A model generated the notes under the pieces. It worked only from the letters and a program-made list of their open reading frames with translations, ran no database searches and was not told the DNA's origin. Source: Micromonospora chalcea (GTDB lineage: Bacteria; Actinomycetota; Actinomycetes; Mycobacteriales; Micromonosporaceae). Taken from it: 48,254 nt of DNA. A program made the position numbers and the translations under genes. Location of the stretch: assembly GCF_002926165.1 (NCBI RefSeq), contig NZ_MAGP01000130.1:1-48254 (forward strand), read 5' to 3'. Positions 38,357 to 46,419 of the stretch are shown here, in pieces. Position 1 is the first letter of the stretch; each line of letters begins with the position of its first letter.

Positions 38357-39157
38357 ATGAACCTGACCGACCGGGTGGTCGTGATCACCGGCGGGGCCGG
38401 CGGGATCGGCGCGGCACTGGGCCGACGGTTCGCCGCCGAGGGCGCCGCCGCCGTCGTGCTGGCCGACCTGGCCGCCGACGCGGCCCGCGCCACGGCCGAG
38501 GCGATCGGCCCGGTCGCCACCGGCGTCGGCCTCGACGTCACCGACGAGGCGGCGGTACGCGCGCTCGTCGAGGAGACCGAGCGCCGCCACGGACGGATCG
38601 ACCTGTTCTGCGCCAACGCCGGAGTGGCCACCGGCGGCGGCATCGACGCGCCGGACGCCGACTGGGACCGCGCCTGGCGGGTCAACGTGTTGGGGCACCT
38701 GCACAGCGCCCGCGCGGTGCTGCCCGGCATGCTCAGCCGGGGCCAGGGCCACCTGCTGCTCACCTGCTCGGCGGCCGGTGTGCTCACCGCGGTCGGCGAC
38801 GCGCCGTACACCGCCACCAAGCACGCCGCCGTGGGTCTCGCCGAATGGCTGGCGATCACCTACCGGGACGCCGGCATCCGGGTCAGCGCGCTGTGCCCGC
38901 AGGGCGTGGACACCCCGATGCTCGCCGACGGCCTCACCGAGGGGCACCTGGGCGCCCGGGTGATCGCCGCGTCCGGGACGATCCTCAGCCCGGATCAGGT
39001 CGCCGACGCGGTGATTGCCGGGCTGGCCGAGGAACGGTTCCTGATCCTGCCGCACCCCGAGGTGGCCGATTATGCCCGCCGCCGTGCCGAGGACCCGGAC
39101 GGCTGGCAGGCCGGGCTGCGCAAGCTCGTCCGGAAGCTGCGCGCCGCCGACCGCTGA
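38357..39157 (+). CDS. Short-chain dehydrogenase/reductase (SDR)
   Basis: 266 residues, classical SDR. TGGAGGIGAAL is the Gly-rich cofactor loop (12-22), DVTDEAAV the adenine-side Asp, CANAGVATGG the NAG motif, TCSAAGVL holds the active-site Ser and YTATKHAAVGL the Tyr-x-x-x-Lys pair. The Asp in VLADLAAD after the second strand suggests NAD(H) rather than NADP(H). ATG 38357 follows GGAAGGTGG, one base after the preceding stop, indicating co-translation with the LLM enzyme. Substrate unknown. Convergent with the TgpA-like gene; no obvious terminator in the 24-bp gap. Confidence 0.92.
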   Translation: MNLTDRVVVITGGAGGIGAALGRRFAAEGAAAVVLADLAADAARATAEAIGPVATGVGLDVTDEAAVRALVEETERRHGRIDLFCANAGVATGGGIDAPDADWDRAWRVNVLGHLHSARAVLPGMLSRGQGHLLLTCSAAGVLTAVGDAPYTATKHAAVGLAEWLAITYRDAGIRVSALCPQGVDTPMLADGLTEGHLGARVIAASGTILSPDQVADAVIAGLAEERFLILPHPEVADYARRRAEDPDGWQAGLRKLVRKLRAADR

Positions 39158-39181
39158 GCCCTCACGGCGCGGGCGGTCCGG

Positions 39182-41467
39182 TCAGCGTCGCCACCGTAGC
39201 GGCCCCGGATGGATCGTCCACAGCACCTGTCGCCACCGCGACCGGGCCGCACGCAGCGCGTCGGCGAAGCCGGCGCTCAGCCGTGCGGCCCGGTCCGCCT
39301 GTTCCGGCGTGACACTGCCCGGCGCGAAACCCGCCTGGTTGAGCAGAGCGGCCAGCTCGTCCACCGCTGCGCCGTCCGGGCCGTCGATCGCCGCGCCCTC
39401 TCCGGGCCGCGCCGCGCGGGCCTCGGCGAGCGTCCGGCGGGCCCGCTCGGCGACCTCCGCCGCCGCCAGGTCCGGCCCGACCGGATGCCCGGCCAGACGC
39501 AGCGCGTCGGTCAGCTCCCGCCACGCTCCCGCGACCCGCTCGCCCGGATCGCCCACCGCCAGACGGGAGCGGGTCAGCCGCCGGCGCATCGCGACCAGCG
39601 CCGCCAGCACCGCGCCGACCAGCAACACCAGTCCGCCGACACCGCCGCCGACCAGCGCCGGTGTGCCGAGCCCGCCCTCGTGCCCGCCGGGTGCGGGCCC
39701 GGCAGCCGGAGGCGTGGCGCTCGGCTCCTCGGTGGGCGCGGGCACCTCCGACGGCGGCGGGTCCTCCGGCTGCGGCCGGAAGTCCTCCTCCACCGGACGG
39801 GGCTCGGAGTCCGGGCGCGGCATCGGATCGAACGGCACCCAGCCGACGCCGTCGAACAGCACCTCCGGCCAGGCGTACGCGTCGGCCGCCCGCACCGGCC
39901 CGTCGCCGTCGGGCCCGAACCCGACCACCACCCGGGTCGGCAGGCCGGCGAGGCGGCCGAGCACCGCGAACGCGGCGGCGAACTGCTCCGACGTGCCCCG
40001 CTGCCCGCCGCCGTTGCGCGGCCCGAACAGGAAGAACGCCAGATTCGGGTACGCGTGCCCGCTCGGCGCGTCGGCTGTCACCCGGTAGTGCTCGGCGAGG
40101 AACGTGGCGATCGCGTCGGCGCGCGCGTACGGAGCACCGTTCGACTCGGCGAGCTGGGTGGCCAGCCGGCGCAGCGGTTCCGGGGCGCCGTCGGGCACCC
40201 GCAGCACCCGGGCCACCTCGTCACCGGCGGGCACGTTCGCCGTGGGCAGCAGGTTCACGTCCGGGCGCTCCCGCACCGAGGACACCTCGTACCGCAGCCC
40301 CGGCGCGAGCCCTTCCGGGCGGATCAGCGTCCCGGTCGCCGGGTCGTACGCCACCCGCGCGCCGGTCACCTCGCGTGGCGTGGGCACCGCGGGCAGCAGC
40401 CGTCCGGTCAGGTCGCCGACCGTGATCTCCTGGCGCACCTCGTCGGTGGCCGTGTTCGGGGCGGGCTCGGTGGCGGGCAGGATCCGCCCCGCGTTGCGGT
40501 ACGTGGCGCCGACCCGCCAGGTCACCCCGTCATAGTCGCTGAGCACCGCCAGCCGGATCCGCGGCGCCCCGCCGTCGCCCGCGCCCGCGACGGTGCGCAC
40601 GTCGAGCAGCCGCTGATCCGGGTTCAACGCCCACCCGGAGATCCGGATCAGCGGGTTCTCGTCCAACGACTCCACCCGCGGCGGCTCCACGTAGCGGCGC
40701 GGATCGACCGGCCGCTCGTCCACCTGGGCGGCCACCACCGGGGCGAGCAGCGCCGCCAACGCCACCACCACCGCCAGCCCGGCCGCGCTCGCCGCCACCA
40801 GCCGCAGCCGCACCGCCGCGCGTACCGCAGGGGTCAGACCGGCGACCGGATCGGGCGCCGGGCTGTCGCGACGCCCGGGCGTCGCCAGGCCGGCCGCCGC
40901 GACCGCGGCGAACACCACCGTCGGGCCGACCGCCGGATCCGCGTTCGGCCCGACCACGTAGAGCGCACCGGCGTAGAGCAGCGCCGGCGGCAGGTAGCCC
41001 AGCAGCACCCGCCCGGCGCGCAGCGCCACCTCGGCGGCGGTCAGCCCGGTCAGCCACGCGGCCACCACCGGGACCAGCACCGTGTCCGGGGCCGGCTCGA
41101 CCGGGATCATCGCGGTGAGCAGGCGGGGAATAGCGTTACGGGCGGCGTCGGCGGTCACCTCGCCGAGCCCGCCCGGCAGCGCCGCGTGCGCGGCGGCCAG
41201 CCGCAGCGACAGCAGCGTCCACCCGGCCATCGCGGCCACCGACAGCGGCGCCACCAGCCAGGACGGCAGCCGCCGCGCGGCCACGCCGACCAGCACCGAT
41301 CCGACGGCCGCGCCGGCCATGAGCCGGGTCAGCAGCGGATCCGCGTACACCCGGCCCAGCACCACGCCGGAGAGCGCGACCAGCACGATCAGCGCGGCCG
41401 GTACCGGCACGGCCCGCAGCACCCGGACCGCGCGTTCCGCCGCCGGTTGGGTCCGTGGCAGCGTCAC
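39182..41467 (-). CDS. TgpA-like membrane protein with transglutaminase-like domain lacking Cys and His
   Basis: 761 residues: N-terminal membrane helices (DUF3488/TgpA-like; e.g. AALIVLVALSGVVLG, LLGYLPPALLYAGALYVVG), a large extracytoplasmic part with the transglutaminase-like core, a Pro-rich linker, a last helix (LVGGGVGGLVLLVGAVLAALVAM) and a cytoplasmic helical tail of DUF4129 type. In active members the core reads G-x-C-E-x-F and H-A-W-x-E-V; here it reads GTSEQF (S493) and YAWPEV (Y531), so both catalytic Cys and His appear replaced while D547 in FDPMP remains. It is therefore likely non-catalytic or altered. GTG 41467 overlaps the DUF58 stop (GTGA). Last gene of the MoxR operon. Confidence 0.85.
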   Translation of the reverse strand: MTLPRTQPAAERAVRVLRAVPVPAALIVLVALSGVVLGRVYADPLLTRLMAGAAVGSVLVGVAARRLPSWLVAPLSVAAMAGWTLLSLRLAAAHAALPGGLGEVTADAARNAIPRLLTAMIPVEPAPDTVLVPVVAAWLTGLTAAEVALRAGRVLLGYLPPALLYAGALYVVGPNADPAVGPTVVFAAVAAAGLATPGRRDSPAPDPVAGLTPAVRAAVRLRLVAASAAGLAVVVALAALLAPVVAAQVDERPVDPRRYVEPPRVESLDENPLIRISGWALNPDQRLLDVRTVAGAGDGGAPRIRLAVLSDYDGVTWRVGATYRNAGRILPATEPAPNTATDEVRQEITVGDLTGRLLPAVPTPREVTGARVAYDPATGTLIRPEGLAPGLRYEVSSVRERPDVNLLPTANVPAGDEVARVLRVPDGAPEPLRRLATQLAESNGAPYARADAIATFLAEHYRVTADAPSGHAYPNLAFFLFGPRNGGGQRGTSEQFAAAFAVLGRLAGLPTRVVVGFGPDGDGPVRAADAYAWPEVLFDGVGWVPFDPMPRPDSEPRPVEEDFRPQPEDPPPSEVPAPTEEPSATPPAAGPAPGGHEGGLGTPALVGGGVGGLVLLVGAVLAALVAMRRRLTRSRLAVGDPGERVAGAWRELTDALRLAGHPVGPDLAAAEVAERARRTLAEARAARPGEGAAIDGPDGAAVDELAALLNQAGFAPGSVTPEQADRAARLSAGFADALRAARSRWRQVLWTIHPGPLRWRR

Positions 41468-42618
41468 CACCGGCGGATCCCGTCCCACTCGGCGGCGAAC
41501 GCCGCGCCGTCCGCCGCGTCCAGCACCGTGAGGCCCGTCGCGCCGGCCGCCGTCGGCCCGTCCGCGCCGAACATCCCGACCACCACCGACGGGTACGCGC
41601 CGCGCAGCGCGCCGACGTGCCCCAGCTCGTCGCGGCCACCCGGCCCGGTCAGGAAGACCAGCGTGTCACCGAGCCGGTCCCGGCGCAGCCGCCCGGTCGC
41701 GGCCGGCAGCACGTCCGGCCCGGCGTCCGCCAGCTCCACCGCGGCCAGCCGGTCCAGCGGCCCGGCCGCGCCCTCCGGCTCCACCTCTCCCGGTACGACG
41801 AGCAGCAGCTGCACCGGCAGGTCCTCCCGCACCGCGGCGGCCACCACCGACGCGGCCGCCTCGCACGCCGACTCGAACGACTCCGCGACCCCGCCCACCC
41901 GGCCCGGATGCGCCGACGCGCGGTTGTCCAGCACCACCACCAGGCGCGGCAGGCTGGTGTCCACGTTCTCCCGCACCATCAGCTCACCCACCCGGGCGCT
42001 GGTGCGCCAGTGCACGCGGCGCAACTCGTCGCCCACCACGTACTCCCGCAGCGAGTCGAACGTGATCGACCCGTGCGGCACGCTGTCGGTACGCCCGTCC
42101 AGGCTGCGCCCGGCACCGGTGGGCACCGCGGACAGCGGATGGATGCGCGGGTGCACCCACACCGGCACCGTGCCGCCGTAGCCGCGCGCCAGCGCCACCA
42201 GGCCCAGCGGATCCCGGCGCACCACCCGCAGCGGCCCCACCGGCACCACCCCACGCCGGTGCGTCGGCACGTCGTAGCGCACCACCGTGTCGCGGCCCGG
42301 GCGCAACCGCAGCAGCGGCACCGGCACCAGCGCCCCGGCGCAGCGGTCCTCGGCCACCAGGTTCGCCGCCCGCAGCCGACCGGTGTTGCGCACCGTCAGC
42401 TCCATCGCCGCCGGCTCACCCCGGGCCACCCGGTCCGGGTCGGCCCGCCGCGCCACGCTCAGCCGGGGCCGCCAGGCCGCGTTCACCACGCCGTAGCCGA
42501 CCGCCACCCCGGCCGCCGCGCCCAGCACCGTCAGCTCCGGGTACGCGTAGCGGAACCCCACGCCGAGCAGCACCAGGGCGGCGACGAGCAGCCCGATGCC
42601 ACGGGCGGTGATCCCCAC
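41464..42618 (-). CDS. DUF58 domain protein
   Basis: 384 residues from GTG 42618, two bases after the MoxR stop. Two hydrophobic helices at the N-terminus (GLLVAALVLLGVGFRYAY, LTVLGAAAGVAVGYGVV) anchor it in the membrane. The DUF58 signature is LREYVVGDELRRVHWRTSARVGELMVRE, followed by a von Willebrand A-like part (LPRLVVVLDNRASA). DUF58 proteins are regularly encoded with MoxR ATPases and are thought to be clients or partners in assembly of membrane or surface complexes. Translational coupling at both ends (overlap with the TgpA-like gene, 2-bp gap to MoxR) supports a single complex. Confidence 0.93.
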   Translation of the reverse strand: MGITARGIGLLVAALVLLGVGFRYAYPELTVLGAAAGVAVGYGVVNAAWRPRLSVARRADPDRVARGEPAAMELTVRNTGRLRAANLVAEDRCAGALVPVPLLRLRPGRDTVVRYDVPTHRRGVVPVGPLRVVRRDPLGLVALARGYGGTVPVWVHPRIHPLSAVPTGAGRSLDGRTDSVPHGSITFDSLREYVVGDELRRVHWRTSARVGELMVRENVDTSLPRLVVVLDNRASAHPGRVGGVAESFESACEAAASVVAAAVREDLPVQLLLVVPGEVEPEGAAGPLDRLAAVELADAGPDVLPAATGRLRRDRLGDTLVFLTGPGGRDELGHVGALRGAYPSVVVGMFGADGPTAAGATGLTVLDAADGAAFAAEWDGIRRW

Positions 42619-42620
42619 GC

Positions 42621-43616
42621 TCAGCCGTGCACCGGCGTGGCCTGGCCCGACGGCAACGGCACCGGCACCGACGCGACCGCCTGGCGCAGCACCTCGGCGG
42701 ACGTCACACCACGCACCTGCGCGTCGGGGGTGAGCAGCAGCCGGTGCGCGAACACCGGCTCGACGAGCGCCTTCAGGTCCTCCGGCATGATCCAGCCCCG
42801 GCCGTCGATGAGCGCGTACGCGCACGCCGCCCGGGTCAGCGCGATCACGCCGCGCGGACTCACCCCGACCCGCACCTGCGGATGGGTACGGGTGGCAGCG
42901 GCCAACCGCACCGCGTACGCGTACAACGGCTCGGCGATGTGCACCCGCCGGGCCATCTTCACCATCTCGCCCACGGTGGCGGTGTCGGTGACGGCGGTCA
43001 GCGAGTCGGGGGAGCGGACCGTGGCGCCGCGCAGCACCTCCACCTCGACCGCCTCGTCCGGGTAGCCGACCGACAGCTTCACCAGGAACCGGTCGAGCTG
43101 CGCCTCGGGCAGCCGGTACGTGCCGTCCATCTCCACCGGGTTCTGCGTGGCCACCACCAGGAACGGCTGCGGCACCGGATGCCGTACGCCGTCCACCGTG
43201 ACGGTGCGCTCCTCCATCACCTCCAGCAGCGCCGACTGCGTCTTCGGCGACGCCCGGTTGATCTCGTCGGCGATCACGATGTTGGCGAACACCGGCCCCG
43301 GGTGGAACTCGAAACCCCGGCTGGCCTGGTTGAAGATCGTCACCCCTGACACGTCGGAGGGAAGCAGGTCCGGCGTGAACTGGATCCGCCGCCACTGCCC
43401 CTTCACGGTGGCCGCGATCGCCCGCGCCAGCGTGGTCTTGCCGACGCCCGGGACGTCCTCCAGCAGCACGTGCCCCTGCGCGAACAGCGCGGTCAGCGCC
43501 AGCCGCACCACCTGCGGCTTGCCCAGCACGACCGCGTTGACGTTGTCGGCCAGCCGGGCGGCCAGGGCGGCGAAGCCCTGCACCTCCGGCTGGCTGAGCG
43601 GTTCGTGCGTGTTCAC
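42621..43616 (-). CDS. MoxR-family AAA+ ATPase
   Basis: 331 residues starting at GTG 43616 with GAGAGG upstream. Walker A EDVPGVGKTTLARAIA, Walker B IVIADEINRASPKTQSALLEVMEE, sensor 1 ATQNPVEMDGTYRLPEAQLDRFLVKL and the C-terminal lid (GVSPRGVIALTRAACAYAL) are complete. MoxR ATPases act as chaperones that mature or assemble partner proteins, commonly the DUF58/von Willebrand A protein encoded next to them. The gene follows the FnIII protein gene after 25 bp and precedes DUF58 by 2 bp, forming part of one operon. Confidence 0.95.
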   Translation of the reverse strand: MNTHEPLSQPEVQGFAALAARLADNVNAVVLGKPQVVRLALTALFAQGHVLLEDVPGVGKTTLARAIAATVKGQWRRIQFTPDLLPSDVSGVTIFNQASRGFEFHPGPVFANIVIADEINRASPKTQSALLEVMEERTVTVDGVRHPVPQPFLVVATQNPVEMDGTYRLPEAQLDRFLVKLSVGYPDEAVEVEVLRGATVRSPDSLTAVTDTATVGEMVKMARRVHIAEPLYAYAVRLAAATRTHPQVRVGVSPRGVIALTRAACAYALIDGRGWIMPEDLKALVEPVFAHRLLLTPDAQVRGVTSAEVLRQAVASVPVPLPSGQATPVHG

Positions 43617-43641
43617 GGATGCGCCTCTCGGGGTGGTGCGG

Positions 43642-46272
43642 TCAGCAGGTGGGCAGCAGGTTGAGGTCGTCGCCGCCCTCCAGGTTCAGCCAGGCCCACG
43701 GGATGTAGTCGCGGCCCTTGCTGTGGTCGACGCGCACCCACCAGGTGCTGCGCTTGTCGTTGTTGTAGATGTAGGCGTAGACCTCTTCGCCCTTCTTCTT
43801 GCAGTAGGCCTTCAGCCGGGCGCCGTTGGGCTCCCAGCCTGCCTGCCTGCTGTTGTCCTGCTGAGTGACCGAGAAGATCTCGTTGCCGTTGCGCTCGCCG
43901 GGCACGTCCCGGGAGCAGTAGGTCGCCTCCGCGCCGGAGGAGCCGTTGCGGCAGGTGGCGATCCCGTACAGCGCGTCCGTGGTCTGCGCGCGCGAAGCGG
44001 TGCCCTTACCGGCGGCGTTGGACGCGGTCAGCGTCACCGTGTACGCGGTACCCGGCGTCAGCCCGGTCACCCGCAGGCTGGAACAACTGCCGCTCGCCGT
44101 CTTCCCACCGGTCGCCGCCGTGCAGGTGGCCCGCCCACCGCCCGCGTCCACAGTGAACGTGACAGTCACCGACGTGGCGTCCGCCGACGAGCCGGTCACC
44201 GTGATCCGCGGCTCGGCCACCGTCCGCGCGGTGGTGCTCGCCTCCGGCCCGGCGCCCGCCTCGTTCACGGCCTTGACCTTCACCGTCACGTTCTGGCCGT
44301 TGCCCAGCCCGCCCACAGTGGCCCGCACATCGGTCACCTCGACGGACTTCCCGGCCGCCTCCACCACGTACTTCGTCACCGGGCGGCCGTTGTCCACCGC
44401 CGGGGACCACTGCACCGCGACCGTGCCCGGCTGGTCGGCGACAGTGGACGCGCGCAGCTCGCCGGGCGCCTTCGGCGCCGTGAACGGCACCACCGTGTTG
44501 CTCACCGGCGACGCCTTCGACCCGGCGCCCTTCTCGCTCACCGCCGTCACGGTGAACGCGTACTGGGTGCCGTACTCCAGTTGCCCGGCCGCCACCACCA
44601 GCTCCGTCTTCGCCGACTCGCCCGCCGGGGCGCTCGCGCCCGCCGAGGTCGCCGTCACCGCGTACTTCGCGATCTTGTTGCCCTGGCCGTCGGCCTCGGG
44701 CCAGCTCACCCGCACCGTGCCGTCCGGCCGCGCCTCGGCGGTCACCGACGCCGGCGGGTCCGGCACCTCAGCCGTCGGCACCACCGGGTTGCTGCGCCGC
44801 GCCGGCCCCTCACCCTTGGCGTTCACCGCGTGCACCGAGAACGTGTACGTCTCGCCGTTCGTCAGGCCGGTCACCTCCAGCGACCGCTGGTTCGCGCCGA
44901 CCTGGCGGGTCTGACCGGCGCCCTCCACCACGTACCTGGTGATCTCGGCGCCGTTCGACGCCGCCCCCTGCCAGCTCACCCGCGCCGAGGCGTCACCGGC
45001 GGCGGCGGTGACCGACTTCGGCGCGCCCGGCTTGGACACCTTCGGCTTCTTCGGTGGGGGCGGCGGCGGAGCCACCGGCGGCGGATCCCCGCCCAGCACG
45101 TCGTTCGCGTACTTGTCGACCTCACGCACCTGGTTGCGGTCGTCGACCACCTGCGCGGTGGACGAGTCCGGCGGGTTGATGAACAGGTGGTTCTCGCGCA
45201 CCTCCAGCTCGACCGGACCGGGGCGGCCGGCGCCCTTCACGGTCTGCACGAGCTGCCCCTCGGCGTCGAACGCGTAGACCGTGCCGGTCGTCTCGTCGGC
45301 GCAGTAGAACCGGCCCGCCCACGCCACCGCCGGGCTGAGCCGCACACCGTCACCCGGCACCGTGAACCGCTTCACCTCGCGGCTGTCCCGCACCACGTGC
45401 ACCGACCGCTCACCGGGAACCGTCACCGGCACCTGCTGCCCGCTGGTACGGGTCGGCAGGTAGCCCGGCGCGGTCATGGTCAGTGCCGCCCGCTGCGTCT
45501 GCCCGCCGACCACTGTGACCAGCGACGCCGAGGTGCGGTCCAGCACCGCCACGCCCTCGTCCAGCGTGGACACCACAAGCTCGTGCGCCGGCTCGGCCAC
45601 GTCGTACGTCTCGACGCGCTTCGGGCTGAGCCCGGCGGGCGGCGCGTCACCGGGCGTCTCCGGCAGCTCGGCGGCGGTGACCGCCGAGACGGTGCCCTCG
45701 CTCGGCACCGCGATCCACAGCTTGCCGGCGCCGTCGAACGTGCCGCCGGCGATGCCCGGCGGGTAGCGGACCGGCTCGCCCACCGGCGTCAGCGCCCGCG
45801 GGTCGAGCTGCCGGACGATGCCCTGCACCGCGTCCACCACGAACGCCGCGTCCTCGTGCAGCGCCACGCTCACCCCGAGCCCCGGCGCGGTAGGCGTGGT
45901 CGCGGTGATCTGCAACGTCGCCAGGTCCAGCGAGCTGACCTGGCCGGTCTTGAGGTCGCGCAGGATCAGCAGCCGGTCGGTCTGGGCCACCTGCATCTGG
46001 TGCCGCCGCCCACCCGGCACCTCCATCCGGGTGTCCACCCGCGCGGTGACGCCGTTGACCCGGGCCAGCTCGCCGCGGGTGGTGCTCCACAACCAGGAGG
46101 AGGCGTCGTAGCTCGCCACCGCGTTGTCCGCGGCGCCCAGCCCGAGCACCGTCAGGCCCATCGCGGCCAGCAGCGCGGCCACCGTGCCGATGGTGACCAG
46201 CCCGCCCCGCATACGCGATCGTGGACGAGCCTGCTCCGGCCCGGTGCCCGTGACGTCCTCGATGGTGGTCAC
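43642..46272 (-). CDS. Large membrane-anchored protein: propeller-like region plus FnIII domains
   Basis: 876 residues. A short cytoplasmic part, one membrane helix (GLVTIGTVAALLAAMGLTVLGLG), then a ~380-residue repeat-rich region with propeller-like turns (LHEDAAFVVDAVQGIVRQLDP, DGAGKLWIAVPSEGTVSAV, AGRFYCADETTGTVYAFDAEG), a Pro/Lys hinge (PPPVAPPPPPPKKPK), four fibronectin type III domains (KVSKPGAPKSVTAAAG onward; VTGLTNGETYTFSVHAVNAKG is a clear FnIII end) and a Cys-containing C-terminal domain ending LNLLPTC. It looks like an extracellular sensor or scaffold. GTG 46272 lies ~65 nt after a predicted promoter with GGGGAGG between. It is the first gene of the FnIII-MoxR-DUF58-TgpA operon, so it may be a client of MoxR. 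Confidence 0.82.
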   Translation of the reverse strand: MTTIEDVTGTGPEQARPRSRMRGGLVTIGTVAALLAAMGLTVLGLGAADNAVASYDASSWLWSTTRGELARVNGVTARVDTRMEVPGGRRHQMQVAQTDRLLILRDLKTGQVSSLDLATLQITATTPTAPGLGVSVALHEDAAFVVDAVQGIVRQLDPRALTPVGEPVRYPPGIAGGTFDGAGKLWIAVPSEGTVSAVTAAELPETPGDAPPAGLSPKRVETYDVAEPAHELVVSTLDEGVAVLDRTSASLVTVVGGQTQRAALTMTAPGYLPTRTSGQQVPVTVPGERSVHVVRDSREVKRFTVPGDGVRLSPAVAWAGRFYCADETTGTVYAFDAEGQLVQTVKGAGRPGPVELEVRENHLFINPPDSSTAQVVDDRNQVREVDKYANDVLGGDPPPVAPPPPPPKKPKVSKPGAPKSVTAAAGDASARVSWQGAASNGAEITRYVVEGAGQTRQVGANQRSLEVTGLTNGETYTFSVHAVNAKGEGPARRSNPVVPTAEVPDPPASVTAEARPDGTVRVSWPEADGQGNKIAKYAVTATSAGASAPAGESAKTELVVAAGQLEYGTQYAFTVTAVSEKGAGSKASPVSNTVVPFTAPKAPGELRASTVADQPGTVAVQWSPAVDNGRPVTKYVVEAAGKSVEVTDVRATVGGLGNGQNVTVKVKAVNEAGAGPEASTTARTVAEPRITVTGSSADATSVTVTFTVDAGGGRATCTAATGGKTASGSCSSLRVTGLTPGTAYTVTLTASNAAGKGTASRAQTTDALYGIATCRNGSSGAEATYCSRDVPGERNGNEIFSVTQQDNSRQAGWEPNGARLKAYCKKKGEEVYAYIYNNDKRSTWWVRVDHSKGRDYIPWAWLNLEGGDDLNLLPTC

Positions 46273-46344
46273 TGCCGGCTGCCTCCCCGTGTCGGTGGGG
46301 GAGGCGCACCCGCGCGAGGTCGACCCTCCCCAGAGCCGGGAGCC

Positions 46345-46372
46345 ATCATAGGTGCCGCCCGGTGCCGGTGAA
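46345..46372 (-). promoter_or_regulatory. Promoter of the FnIII-moxR operon
   Basis: On the minus strand TTCACC (46372-46367) and TATGAT (46350-46345) are separated by 16 bp. The -10 box is nearly perfect. A start near 46337 leaves a ~65-nt leader to GTG 46272 and excludes the longer reading frame whose start would be at 46380. Confidence 0.65.
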
Positions 46373-46419
46373 ACCCGCACCGTCCCCCTGTGGACACCGA
46401 GCGTGGCGTCCCCGGACCG

